Shown here piece by piece: positions 8,979 through 17,756 of a DNA stretch of 64,000 nt. The position numbers and the translations under genes are program-made. The notes under the pieces were generated by a model. It saw nothing but the letters and a program-made list of their open reading frames with translations, searched no databases and had not been told where the DNA came from. The DNA lies in NCBI GenBank assembly GCA_020634515.1, contig JACKBL010000004.1, positions 496,001 through 560,000 on the forward strand, given 5' to 3'. Position 1 is the first letter of the stretch. Each line of letters begins with the position of its first letter. Origin of the DNA: Ardenticatenales bacterium (lineage in GTDB: Bacteria > Chloroflexota > Anaerolineae > Promineifilales > Promineifilaceae).

Positions 8979-10100
8979 TTACATATTTTCTTTAGCCGCG
9001 ATTTCTTCTAGTGTGAGTCGGGCGAGTGAAAGGAGCAGGCGCGCTTTTCCCTCAGATGTTTGCAACTCGGCAGCACGGTCTTGATCAAGCCGTTCCAGGT
9101 TCTCGGCAGCATCTTTTACGAGATGACCAAGTATGTGAAAGGCTTCTTCGGAAAGGGGGGGATCGCCACGATAGTTTTCCAGCCTTCCGCCTTCTCGATA
9201 ATGGGGGAAGGATTCTAGCCCCATGAAGCGGAGGAACCAATCGGCGCGGTAGTGACCGTTGGCGGCGACGATGCCGCAATAGTCGGCGATCAATTCATCA
9301 AGCAGGTTGTTGCGCATGGAGCCAAACAGGCGGTAGGTAAAGTAGTGGGCGCATTCATGTTCCAGGCGCAGGGTGAGGGACGTTTGCCGCCAGGTTTCCA
9401 CGCTCATGCCCATGTGTTGTGCCGGCACATTGCTGTACGGCCCTTGACTTAGCAGAATAAACGTGTCCTGATAAAGTGCCGGAAAGGGGAGGATGTTCTG
9501 GCGAAATTCCTCCGCCCAGTCGGGCAGGCTGGGATTGGCCGATTTTTCCCCCTGCCACCGGCGGCGCAGTTCCGTAATACGGTCCCAGTTGTTGTAGCCG
9601 CTGACAATACAGGCTCCCATGGATGCGGGGAGCGGTTCGGGTTCGTTGCGGCGCGTGAGAGCCTGCGCCAGCGACACAAAATCGGGGCGATTGGCCGCCA
9701 CCAACACCGGGATCACGCCGGCGAGGGTGGGGTGTAGACGCAACTGGAGGCCATCGGCGTCGTCCAGTTCCAGGCCACTGGCCAGGACCAGTGTGTTTGT
9801 TGGCGTGCCGCGTCGGGTAGCCGCCTGGTATTCGGCGTGCTGACTCAGGCCCTGGCGAATGGGAAAATTGAGTTGTGGAAAACGCTTTTGCAGAACCGGC
9901 CACAGGCCGCTGTGTCGCGCCTCGGCTGCGTATCTTTCCCAGGCTTCCACGTGAGGTTCCGCGGGCAGGGGGAATCGTGGGGGCGCGGAGACGTGGTTAT
10001 GCGTATATGGGTTGGCGTTGTAGTCCAGTAGTTCGCTGGCGACCGTCACGCTGGCGCCGTAGGCAAAAAGGACACGGGAGCGGGAGTCTAGGTGGTCCAC
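8979..10100 (-). CDS. Predicted HEXXH zinc metallopeptidase-like protein (DUF7005-like) in RiPP cluster
   Basis: About 373 residues if translation begins at the GTG at 10100 (preceded by CAGGAAAAC); an upstream GTG at 10151 is the longest option but lacks a ribosome site. The key motif is HECAH at residues 248-252, followed by DELIADY with Glu269 placed as a gluzincin-type third zinc ligand. No signal peptide or membrane helix is visible. I recall similar proteins near lanthipeptide genes, described only as a domain of unknown function. It could trim the peptide, remove a leader, or have lost catalysis. Position 3' of the SDR gene and before the exporter genes supports a role in maturation. 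Confidence 0.6.
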   Translation of the reverse strand: MDHLDSRSRVLFAYGASVTVASELLDYNANPYTHNHVSAPPRFPLPAEPHVEAWERYAAEARHSGLWPVLQKRFPQLNFPIRQGLSQHAEYQAATRRGTPTNTLVLASGLELDDADGLQLRLHPTLAGVIPVLVAANRPDFVSLAQALTRRNEPEPLPASMGACIVSGYNNWDRITELRRRWQGEKSANPSLPDWAEEFRQNILPFPALYQDTFILLSQGPYSNVPAQHMGMSVETWRQTSLTLRLEHECAHYFTYRLFGSMRNNLLDELIADYCGIVAANGHYRADWFLRFMGLESFPHYREGGRLENYRGDPPLSEEAFHILGHLVKDAAENLERLDQDRAAELQTSEGKARLLLSLARLTLEEIAAKENM

Positions 10101-10166
10101 GTTTTCCTGGCGTGCGGCGCGCTCGCAACTGGCGAAACAAGCGCGCCGCACGGTATGGTGATGTGT

Positions 10167-10922
10167 TTAGTGGTTGGTGAGGCCGCCATCTACAGACAGA
10201 ATCTGCCCGCTGATGAAGTTGGAATCAGCGGAGCAGAGGAAGACCATGGGACCTACCAGGTCTTCCGCCTGCAAGGGGCGTTTGAGGGCTTGATGCCCGA
10301 CGATGGAGTCGATGCGGATACGAGCGATTTTGCTCAAGTTGTCTATTTGCGGGATGACGGCGCCGGGGGCCATGGCGTTGACGGTGATGTTGTGTTCGCC
10401 CATTTCGCGCGCGAGGGAGCGCGTGAAGCCGATGACGCCGGATTTGGCGGAGATGTAGTGAACCATCCCCGGTAGGCCGACCCAGACGAGGTCGGTGGCG
10501 ACGTTGATGATTTTGCCGCCGCCTTGTTTTTTCATTTGGGGCAGCACGGCTTTGCTGCACAGGTACATGCTGTCCAGATTGATGGTGATGACTTTACGCC
10601 AGGCGTCGTAGGTGATGTCGTCGAATTCGACGTGGGGATATGTGCCGGCATTATTCACCAACACATCAATCCGCCCGAAAGCATCAATCGCCACCTGGGC
10701 CATTTCGGCCGTATTTTCTTCCGAAGTCACGTCAACGCGGAGCGCGCGGGCACAAGGCTCATCTTTGTCGGCGTTCAGTTCCGCCTCTAGTTCCATTGCC
10801 GCGTCCAGGTCGATGTCCGCGATAAGCACTCGGGCGCCCTCGGCGACCATGCGCTGACAATAGCGCCGGCCGATCCCGTTGGCTCCCCCTGTCACAATAA
10901 TCACTTTGTTTTCGAGTCGCAT
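10167..10922 (-). CDS. SDR-family NAD(P)-dependent oxidoreductase
   Basis: 251 residues, the normal length of a classical short-chain dehydrogenase. The Rossmann motif TGGANGIG is near the N-terminus, NNAGTYP near residue 89, and the catalytic YxxxK is in HYISAKSG. The start is the ATG preceded by TTAGGAGAATC. Family members oxidise or reduce alcohol/keto groups with NAD(P)H. Here it follows an alpha/beta hydrolase and a Rieske oxygenase, so it is inferred to act on the same small molecule or modified peptide. A fatty-acid (FabG-like) role is possible but less likely given the context. Confidence 0.88.
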   Translation of the reverse strand: MRLENKVIIVTGGANGIGRRYCQRMVAEGARVLIADIDLDAAMELEAELNADKDEPCARALRVDVTSEENTAEMAQVAIDAFGRIDVLVNNAGTYPHVEFDDITYDAWRKVITINLDSMYLCSKAVLPQMKKQGGGKIINVATDLVWVGLPGMVHYISAKSGVIGFTRSLAREMGEHNITVNAMAPGAVIPQIDNLSKIARIRIDSIVGHQALKRPLQAEDLVGPMVFLCSADSNFISGQILSVDGGLTNH

Positions 10923-10947
10923 GATTCTCCTAAAAATACTCCAAAGT

Positions 10948-11760
10948 TTAGGCTTTGTGTTTTTGAAGGTGAGAAGCAATTTTCTCGCCTGAAAGAACCG
11001 GCTCTTCCAACATGCAGAGATGACCTGTCTGAGGCAGGAAAACTACCTCGGCGGTTGGTATGTCTCGCCGGATTAATTCCGCACTGTATTTGAATGCCGG
11101 CATTTCCTCATCCCCCACCATGATCAGTGTTGCCGCCGTAATCTGGCGCAAGTCTGCCGGCGTCTGTGGGTGCGCCGAAAAGCCGCGCATTACCGGGTCC
11201 CGCAATTCCGCCCATGTATGGCGATTGACCAGCGTTTGCAGTTGCCGCCACAACGCAGGACGGTGGGCGGCTCCCTTGAAGAGGTCTGGGGGAAAGCGCA
11301 TCCACAATTCGGTCATGTGTGGGCCAAGCCCCTTTTGCCAGTAAAGCTCCAGCATTTCACGGTAGCGTATGCGGGCAAACGGGTCTTGTGGCCCCGCGCC
11401 CATGGTGGGCGCGCCCAAAATCAGGGATGCAAAGGCGTCGGGGAATTCAATAGCAACCTGGAGGGCAATCAAGGTGCCAAACGAGAGGGCAATGATGTGG
11501 CGCACACCGTGTTCTAGTGCCAGCCGCCCTATCGTCTGCCCCAGCATCGCCAGGGAAGGAAAGTTAGACAGGGGAACGGATGCGCCGTGTCCGGGCAGGT
11601 CCATTCCGATGTGATACCATGCCGGCAATTGCCGCCACAAATCGCCCCAAACGGTGGAGTCAATGGTGTACCCATGGATCCACAGTACTTTTTCGCCCGG
11701 TCCGGGCGCGACACGAGCCGCAAGGCCCTGTCCAAATTCGATCAGTTCTGGCTCACTCAC
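10948..11760 (-). CDS. Alpha/beta hydrolase
   Basis: 270 residues. The fold is shown by LWIHGYTIDSTVW (oxyanion-hole region), GMDLPGHGAS, the nucleophile elbow ALSFGT (Ser in A-x-S-x-G, one Gly replaced by Ala), the acid region VGDEE and the catalytic His in TGHLCM. It starts with a GTG that overlaps the Rieske gene stop (GTGA), with CAGGAG upstream, which argues for translational coupling. Likely an esterase, lactonase or thioesterase; the substrate cannot be told from sequence. Confidence 0.85.
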   Translation of the reverse strand: MSEPELIEFGQGLAARVAPGPGEKVLWIHGYTIDSTVWGDLWRQLPAWYHIGMDLPGHGASVPLSNFPSLAMLGQTIGRLALEHGVRHIIALSFGTLIALQVAIEFPDAFASLILGAPTMGAGPQDPFARIRYREMLELYWQKGLGPHMTELWMRFPPDLFKGAAHRPALWRQLQTLVNRHTWAELRDPVMRGFSAHPQTPADLRQITAATLIMVGDEEMPAFKYSAELIRRDIPTAEVVFLPQTGHLCMLEEPVLSGEKIASHLQKHKA

Positions 11761-12668
11761 GCCTCGACTCCTGCCTGATAATGCCGGCAGAATTCATGAA
11801 AAGCCAGAACAGCCGCATCCTGAGCCGTGAATTTAGACGTGAACGGCACAGCCAGATTTTCCCACATCACCCGATCATCTTCTATACCCTGACGACTGTA
11901 GGTCAAAATGTACTGGTAAAAACGCGGGTCTGGCTCCTTCCCATGCACGGCCACGGGCAACGCCAGTGACAAACGAACCACGGCATCCCCTTCCGGCGTT
12001 GCCGTGGCCCCGGTTATGACCGCATAGTTCGCGTCGCCGCTCAACTGAACCGTAATCAAACCCGGGCTGAAGGTCGTTGCCCGGTAGGGAACCTTTATCG
12101 TCTTTTCTTGCTGGCGATTTCCCACCCACATCGACGTAGGTATCTCGAACTCGCTCTCGACAATCAATGTACCCGTCTCCCCGGAGCGCACCGTAAACTG
12201 CGGGTCGTTGCGCACGCCGTGCACCGCGGGAAAATGGCGATTATCGAACCCATTCTCAATGACCATGGCGGGCGGTGTTTTTACCTGTGTCTCGAAGCCC
12301 GGAATAATCACATGATTCTCCGCCAACTGCGTCATAAAATCCGTCAATCCATTTTCAAACGCATCAGACAGGCGCACAAACACCAATCCCCCCACAACCA
12401 ATGTCTCATATTGCTGCACCCCAAACCCGTGCCGGGAACTCTTGTTCAAACCCACCCGGTACGAATGGAAGGGACAAATAATGGCATTGCCATCCAGGCG
12501 TCCACCGTGCGCCAGATGCGCCCCTCGATGGGGACAATCGGCGCTGTAGGCGGTAATACCGTCAGCCTTCCTCACCAAAATCAACCGCGTTTTTCCAATG
12601 GTTGCCGACGTAATTTCCTTTGTCAGATCCTTCTCAAAAGCGACTAGATACCAGCCATGAGCATACAT
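11757..12668 (-). CDS. Rieske [2Fe-2S] non-haem iron oxygenase (ring-hydroxylating type)
   Basis: 303 residues. The Rieske cluster ligands are Cys45, His47, Cys65 and His68 (CPHRGAH and CPFHSY). The mononuclear iron site is in ENGFDNRHFPAVHG, with Asp142, His145 and His150. Such enzymes take electrons from a reductase and insert oxygen or cause demethylation or desaturation; no dedicated reductase is seen here. A ribosome site GGGGAG precedes the ATG. Occurrence in a LanB/NHLP cluster suggests oxidative tailoring of the peptide, but a separate catabolic role shared with the adjoining hydrolase and SDR is an alternative. Confidence 0.9.
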   Translation of the reverse strand: MYAHGWYLVAFEKDLTKEITSATIGKTRLILVRKADGITAYSADCPHRGAHLAHGGRLDGNAIICPFHSYRVGLNKSSRHGFGVQQYETLVVGGLVFVRLSDAFENGLTDFMTQLAENHVIIPGFETQVKTPPAMVIENGFDNRHFPAVHGVRNDPQFTVRSGETGTLIVESEFEIPTSMWVGNRQQEKTIKVPYRATTFSPGLITVQLSGDANYAVITGATATPEGDAVVRLSLALPVAVHGKEPDPRFYQYILTYSRQGIEDDRVMWENLAVPFTSKFTAQDAAVLAFHEFCRHYQAGVEA

Positions 12669-12683
12669 GGTACTCCCCTTTTT

Positions 12684-13439
12684 TTATGCTTGTACAAGAC
12701 AACCGACCAATTCCCGAACACCCCGACTGAAAGCGTGTTGCGGGTCTTGCAGGCAAAAAACTTGCGAACTGGCGACATGCGCCACATCCAGAGAGAGTGG
12801 CAAAAGCGTGGCGACCGGCGCGTTGTATGCGTGCTCAACCTTCCGCTTCACGTCTTCGAAGTCGTAGTCCGGCGGCACTTTGTTCACGACCAGGAAAATA
12901 TCCGGCACCTTCAGGCGGCGGGCTACGTCCACGGTCACGTGCGTTCCCTGAAAGTCCTGCTGATCCGGGCGCAGCACCACAACCAGAATGTCCGAAATGG
13001 CAATAGAGAGCAGGGTTTCTTCGTTCAAACCCGGATGCGTATCAATCAGCAGGTAATCCAGGTTGAGTGCGGCAATCAAGTCACGGAAACCATCGTTGAG
13101 CGCATTGGCGTCGTAGCGATCACGTAGAACCCGGGCGATGTCATTGGCCTTGATGCTGGATGGAACCAGGTAGAGCTGCCCATTTCCCGTCGCGCCCGGA
13201 AGGTCTACCGTGTAAGCCGCATCTTCAATAGCGCAATGCCCCCACAAATAATCATTCAAAGTGAACTTTACTTTATCTTCAGGCAGGTTGAAGATAACGT
13301 GGATGCCCGGCGATTGAATGTCGGTGTCAAAGACGCCCACGCGATAGCCCTGCTGAACGAGCATGGTGGCGGTGTTGGCCGTTACATTTGACTTACCGGT
13401 TCCCCCGCGAAATGAGTGCAAAGAAATAATGAGCGTCAC
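12684..13439 (-). CDS. MinD/ParA-family ATPase
   Basis: 251 residues. The N-terminal nucleotide loop reads FRGGTGKSN: a deviant Walker A in which the usual first Lys of KGGxGK is Arg. GVFDTDIQSPG and LLIDTHPGL give the A' and B motifs. The GTG start is chosen because GGAGG lies eight bases upstream; an upstream TTG is in frame. ParA/MinD proteins act as dimeric switches that position cargo on membrane or nucleoid. It lies just upstream of the Rieske gene and downstream of a Cache sensor and a second MinD-like protein, hinting that the three form a localisation or regulatory unit for the cluster. Confidence 0.85.
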   Translation of the reverse strand: MTLIISLHSFRGGTGKSNVTANTATMLVQQGYRVGVFDTDIQSPGIHVIFNLPEDKVKFTLNDYLWGHCAIEDAAYTVDLPGATGNGQLYLVPSSIKANDIARVLRDRYDANALNDGFRDLIAALNLDYLLIDTHPGLNEETLLSIAISDILVVVLRPDQQDFQGTHVTVDVARRLKVPDIFLVVNKVPPDYDFEDVKRKVEHAYNAPVATLLPLSLDVAHVASSQVFCLQDPQHAFSRGVRELVGCLVQA

Positions 13440-13550
13440 AAGTGTGTCCTCCAATCAGATGTCTGGAGATTGGACCAATTTCACGCGCCCAATGGCCATT
13501 TTCACCAGAGAAAGTTGGTCCAATCTGGCTTAGCAGTTACTCAGATGTTT

Positions 13551-13645
13551 AGGACTGACGATGAAATAAAGTACGGAATTGCATCGTCAGTTTGCAGGAA
13601 CGGTAAGGAAACAACTTTGTTGTCTTATTTATTTTCCGTTCCTTA
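13551..13645 (+). repeat. 95-bp dispersed element, copy 1
   Basis: Matches the reverse complement of 23245-23339 over its full 95 bases with 8 differences by hand alignment. It contains two inverted repeats: ACTGACGAT...ATCGTCAGT and AGGAACGG...CCGTTCCT, so the RNA or DNA can fold into two hairpins. It lies between the ParA gene and the Cache-sensor gene. Confidence 0.8.
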
Positions 13646-13657
13646 TGATACAAGGCG

Positions 13658-15163
13658 TCAGACAGCCGGAGCTTCTCCCAATGTGGGCGAAGAAGGCTTT
13701 CCTCTGGAGCGGCGCACGTAGTTGCGCATCCGTTCCGCGTTCAACTCAAGCTGCCTGAAATACTCGGTTTCCGTAATTTCCTGAACTTCTTTATGGCTGC
13801 GCTGCGCATCAATTTCGATGCGCAAATCGGCGACCGTTTTCTTCAATCGGCTCTCCCGTTCCCAAACCCTGTCGGCCATGTCGTTAAAGGCATTTGCCAG
13901 CTCCATCAACTCGTCGAAAGATTCGACCTTGATTTCTTCTGGCCGGCGTTCTTCGGCAATGGCGTAAACCCCTTGCATCAGCCTGGACAAGGGTTGGTGT
14001 AGACGGCGGGCGAGGAAGACGGCCACCGCCGCCGCCGCCGCTACAAGTACGACGGCGACGATCAGGGCGCGGGTGCGCATGGCCGTGGCCGGCGCGACAA
14101 CCGCCGACTTGGGTACGGAGATGCCCAGGCTCCATCCAATTGAGGGGATGGGCGCATACACCAGGAGTTGCTGCGTGCCTGTTTCGTCGAGGAAGTACCC
14201 CTGGCCGGACTCCCTATCTATCATGTTTTGAATCAGTTCTTGAAATGCCGGCAAACCCACTGTCGCCAGATTAACCGTTTCTTGTGTCCCTTTGCTGGCG
14301 TCTACACCCTCATAAGCCGGGTGGGCAATAACGCCCCCCTCGCTGTCAATGATAAACCCATAGCCCGCGCCATCCAGCACGTTAATATCCAGGGCAATGT
14401 CTTTGAGCGCCTGAATCGTCACGTCATGGGACATGATCCCCTCGAACTCGCCATCGCTGCTGATAATGGGCGTGGACACCGTCACCATCCAACCCGCGCC
14501 GGCAAAATCAACGTATGGAGGCGTCCAGCGCGTTTCCAGATTGGGGTTGTTGGTCGGCTCCGCAACCGTATAGAAGATTACCTCTCTGGGGTCCCAACCG
14601 TCAGGGTAGTGATCGTTACTGGCCCACGGGTACAGTCGCATCATGCCTTCCGGGGTAGTCATGTAAATCCACTGCGTTTGGGGGCTGATCGCCTTGATGC
14701 TGGCAAAAGTGGCGTCCATGTCCTCCGTCAAGGCGATGTCCTGCAAGACCTTTGTTGTCGGTGCGGTGTCATTGTTCCAATAAACATTTGAGAGGCCATT
14801 GCCAAGAGTGGTCTCGCCGCCAACGCTGTTGTAGTACATGTCCAGCCCGAAAATGTTGCGCGAGTCGGTCTGGTAACGCGCCAGTTTTTGAGACATTTCC
14901 TCCGGCGTTATCTCTCGTTCCATGTCATAGGCGGATTCGCGGGCGGCAATCGCGGTCGCGTTCCAAACCTCCTGAAGACGCAGGTTGATCTCTTCGGCTT
15001 TAGACTGCGCCAGCATGTAGAGATTGGTCTCCATCTGGTTCGTCAACGCCATCGTACTCTGGTTAATGAAAATCACGGAGATGAAAATGATTGGGATGAT
15101 CGAGACAAACAAGAGAGCCAACAAGATGGCCCTGGCAAATGATCCTCTTGCCCAGACTGTCAT
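13658..15163 (-). CDS. dCache-HAMP membrane sensor without output domain
   Basis: 501 residues. A first membrane helix (about residues 9-33) is followed by a ~320-residue extracellular Cache region with typical motifs (GWMVTVSTPI, GIMSHDVT, GFIIDSEGGVIAHP, GWSLGISVP), a second helix near 362-385, a HAMP linker (RLHQPLSRL...FDELMELANAFNDMA) and a C-terminal coiled-coil tail. No histidine kinase, methyl-accepting or cyclase domain follows, so the signal must pass to a partner protein; the adjoining MinD-like proteins are candidates. The ATG is preceded by AGGAGGAAGG. The ligand is unknown. Confidence 0.85.
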   Translation of the reverse strand: MTVWARGSFARAILLALLFVSIIPIIFISVIFINQSTMALTNQMETNLYMLAQSKAEEINLRLQEVWNATAIAARESAYDMEREITPEEMSQKLARYQTDSRNIFGLDMYYNSVGGETTLGNGLSNVYWNNDTAPTTKVLQDIALTEDMDATFASIKAISPQTQWIYMTTPEGMMRLYPWASNDHYPDGWDPREVIFYTVAEPTNNPNLETRWTPPYVDFAGAGWMVTVSTPIISSDGEFEGIMSHDVTIQALKDIALDINVLDGAGYGFIIDSEGGVIAHPAYEGVDASKGTQETVNLATVGLPAFQELIQNMIDRESGQGYFLDETGTQQLLVYAPIPSIGWSLGISVPKSAVVAPATAMRTRALIVAVVLVAAAAAVAVFLARRLHQPLSRLMQGVYAIAEERRPEEIKVESFDELMELANAFNDMADRVWERESRLKKTVADLRIEIDAQRSHKEVQEITETEYFRQLELNAERMRNYVRRSRGKPSSPTLGEAPAV

Positions 15164-15245
15164 GATTCCTTCCTCCTGTATGCGTGGGGGCCTGGAAGAT
15201 CGCGTGGGTTTGGTCCGAGCAACGAGCGCTGCCCTTCCGTGACGA

Positions 15246-16955
15246 CTAAACCAGGATAAGCTGATTGTCTACGTCAATAGCGACGGCTTCTTGTTTCATT
15301 TCCGCTTTCAGTCTGGTCGCAAATTTGATGACTTCGTCCAGATGTTTTTCCAGCGCTTTTTGGGAAACAAAGGTTTTGACGATAGTGACTTGTTCGATGA
15401 CCAGTTCCTGCTCTTCGCTTTGCCACACACCCTCTGCTTCGCTGCGGGTGGCCCCGCCGAAAAGCGTGCCTAAGAAGCTCAATGTTGCCTGCACCTGTGA
15501 TTCGTTGCTGATGGATTGGTTAACGTCCATCGTGGAGGGCACGAATATGCCAATGCTATGGTCCAGCGAGAGGCGGCGGTAGGTTTCAACAAATGAGCGC
15601 GCCAGCGGACCGTCGATGGCGGCTTCCACGACGGGTTGGCCTATTTGATGGGCCAGATTGGCGCTTTCAGGGTCGTAGGGGAGTACCAATTGGAAGGCGG
15701 GATCGGGGCTGTGCCCGTTCGGCGAGAATTGGTTGAGAGCCAGGATGCGTTTCTGCGTTGGCCGAGAGTAGGGTTGGATGGTGTTCCAACGTGCTTTGAC
15801 GTCGTCTACGTGGGTTTCCTGGCGCGTGACGGTGATGAGTCTTTCTGCGTGGCCACGCAGACGCAGGAGAATTTCTTCGTCATTGCTACTGCCGGTATCG
15901 CAGATGACGTAATCATACCGGCCGAGCAAGTCCGTGAGGAAAATGTCTAATTGCACTTGAGGGGGGTAGGTTGCCTTGGCGGTTTTGATGAGGACGTGGA
16001 TGCCGCTGGGATGTTCCAGAACGGTGTTTTGGTCGGGGAGCGCCGTGGAGAGGGCGTGCGCGTCCATGCCCAGCATTCGGAGGATGTCTTGACCACTGCT
16101 GCCGGCATTCCACAAAACAACACGCGACCGATGACCATTCCCGCCACCGCCATTCTGCCCTCCCAACAAGGCCAGATTGACCGCCAGCGTGGTCGCGCCC
16201 ACTTGCCTGTCCGTACCTTCGATGACCCATAAACGCCCGGTTCCGTGGACACGCTGGCTCTGGCATTGATAAAGCTGGTCGCTGAGAAGGCGGTTCACGG
16301 ATTGGCTCAGGCGTGCACTGTTGTTCAAAAAAGCGACAAACTCATCCGCCGGCCAGAGCAGCAGTTCCGTATCCGTCACCGCCGTCAGGGTGTCCAGCGA
16401 TGGCTGCCCACTCAACATTTCCCCCAGGCCGAACCATTCCGCCCGGCGCACATAATCGACAACGCGGCTGTGCTTGCCCTTTTGCAGGCGGGACTTCTTC
16501 AACAACCCCATGCGCGGCAAGCCGACATAGGAGAACCGATCGCCCTGCCACATAAAGACTTCGTTGGGAATCAGGCGGCGGGTGGTGCTCCTTGCCAGTA
16601 GATTTTCGCGTTCGTCTGGGCTGAGGGAGGAGGTCAGAGGCACTTCGGCCAGAAACGTATCCGGTTTTTCTTCCAGGATGGACATGATGCTGGAGGGCAT
16701 CCCGCGTAGTCGCCCCTGCAATCTGCTAAAACGCACGGAGAAGGTGCGTTTTTCATCCTGTAGCTGCTCTACCAACTGCGCCCGATTTACCATGCGGGTT
16801 AAAGTAGACTCAACCTCATTTATTGGTAGTTTTGTCGCCAGGGCGATTTCCGCGGCCGTTAGCCCTGGACGTCGATTGAGGCAGCGCAAAATGTATTGCT
16901 CGGCGTCGGGCATATCAAGCATGTCAAGGGGAGACAAAGAGGAAGAGGAAGCCAT
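15246..16955 (-). CDS. wHTH-cNMP-binding-like domain fused to a degenerate MinD-like ATPase
   Basis: 569 residues. The N-terminal part (about 15-70) looks like a winged helix (PGLTAAEIALATKLP). Residues ~95-225 resemble a cyclic-nucleotide-binding/Crp-type beta roll (PNEVFMWQGDR, EWFGLGEMLSG). The rest is a MinD-like domain in which the P-loop reads TDRQVGATTLAVN, lacking the catalytic GK Lys, while YDYVICDTG keeps the B motif. It may therefore be a non-hydrolysing partner of the ParA-like protein encoded two genes downstream. The start is an ATG with GGAG eight bases upstream. It is the first gene of the minus-strand run, so it probably carries the operon's regulatory input. Confidence 0.72.
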   Translation of the reverse strand: MASSSSLSPLDMLDMPDAEQYILRCLNRRPGLTAAEIALATKLPINEVESTLTRMVNRAQLVEQLQDEKRTFSVRFSRLQGRLRGMPSSIMSILEEKPDTFLAEVPLTSSLSPDERENLLARSTTRRLIPNEVFMWQGDRFSYVGLPRMGLLKKSRLQKGKHSRVVDYVRRAEWFGLGEMLSGQPSLDTLTAVTDTELLLWPADEFVAFLNNSARLSQSVNRLLSDQLYQCQSQRVHGTGRLWVIEGTDRQVGATTLAVNLALLGGQNGGGGNGHRSRVVLWNAGSSGQDILRMLGMDAHALSTALPDQNTVLEHPSGIHVLIKTAKATYPPQVQLDIFLTDLLGRYDYVICDTGSSNDEEILLRLRGHAERLITVTRQETHVDDVKARWNTIQPYSRPTQKRILALNQFSPNGHSPDPAFQLVLPYDPESANLAHQIGQPVVEAAIDGPLARSFVETYRRLSLDHSIGIFVPSTMDVNQSISNESQVQATLSFLGTLFGGATRSEAEGVWQSEEQELVIEQVTIVKTFVSQKALEKHLDEVIKFATRLKAEMKQEAVAIDVDNQLILV

Positions 16956-17756
16956 AAGCAAACTCCGACGAAGGTACGGTAGTTGGCAGGAATACGGAAT
17001 ATCTGGTTGAGGCAGGAAGATTGTGGGAGATTATATCAGATGCCTATCAGTAGACAAAAAGCTAACTATGGCAGTTTTTAGACGAATAGCTTTTGTTAAT
17101 TGTTCTTATCATAAGCTACTGTGCCGAAGAAGTACTGCCGGCATTTGTCGGGCACTACTCATCTGGTATAATTTCGTGACTTCAAAACAAGTTTGCATTC
17201 TTCCCAGTCACCACCAGCGGCGTTCGCCGGATAGATTGTGATGGCTGGCTCTCAAGTTCACGTGAGCGCATGGCAACAGCCTGCGCGTGCGCTTGATCTT
17301 TTTCGCGGCGGGGATGTGATGGTCTGGGGTCGTCATATAAGTAGTTCGCTGACATCCAGCAGCGGTCCCGCACAAACCATCATGCCGGAACGCGCGGCAA
17401 ATGGGGGGCGCTGCCACGCTATTTCTAACCCTGTTGCCTGAGACCAGGCGACGGGCTGGACTTCGTTTTGGTCATGGGTACGCAGTGGTCGCTCAGGACG
17501 TGCCGGCATTTTCCCTCACCAGTTCGCTCCACCAATCAGACGCCAGTAAACGGGGCGGTCGGTGCCACATCTCTATCAACCATCCTGCTTCCGTTCCCCG
17601 CAACCCCACCGCCAGACGACAAAATTCGCAGCGTTAACAGGTACATCGCAAAGGGCGCATCCAAAAATCAGTCGCGGAATCGTTGGATACGCTTGAACTG
17701 GCCTGCTAACCTGCAAAACGACAGGTTGTTTTTGGATGGACACAAAGGACAGGCGA
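16956..17756. other. Divergent intergenic region, no supported gene
   Basis: About 800 bases between the minus-strand RiPP run and the plus-strand biotin carboxylase. It holds two TGCCGGCA palindromes (near 17137 and 17502) and a strong promoter-like sequence at 17145-17172. Short frames in the region have no ribosome sites and no recognisable product, and I could not match the downstream stretch to tRNA, RNase P, SRP or tmRNA features. It may carry promoters for both directions and an unannotated transcript. Confidence 0.5.
17145..17172 (+). promoter_or_regulatory. Sigma70-type promoter candidate
   Basis: TTGTCG and a perfect TATAAT are separated by 16 bases. The nearest plus-strand gene begins about 585 bases downstream, so either the biotin carboxylase mRNA has a long leader or a small RNA is made from here. 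Confidence 0.5.

Noticed and set aside
17173..17756. tmRNA, SRP RNA, RNase P RNA or tRNA
   Set aside because: I looked for conserved cores and cloverleaf arms and found none; no tRNA is seen anywhere in the window.
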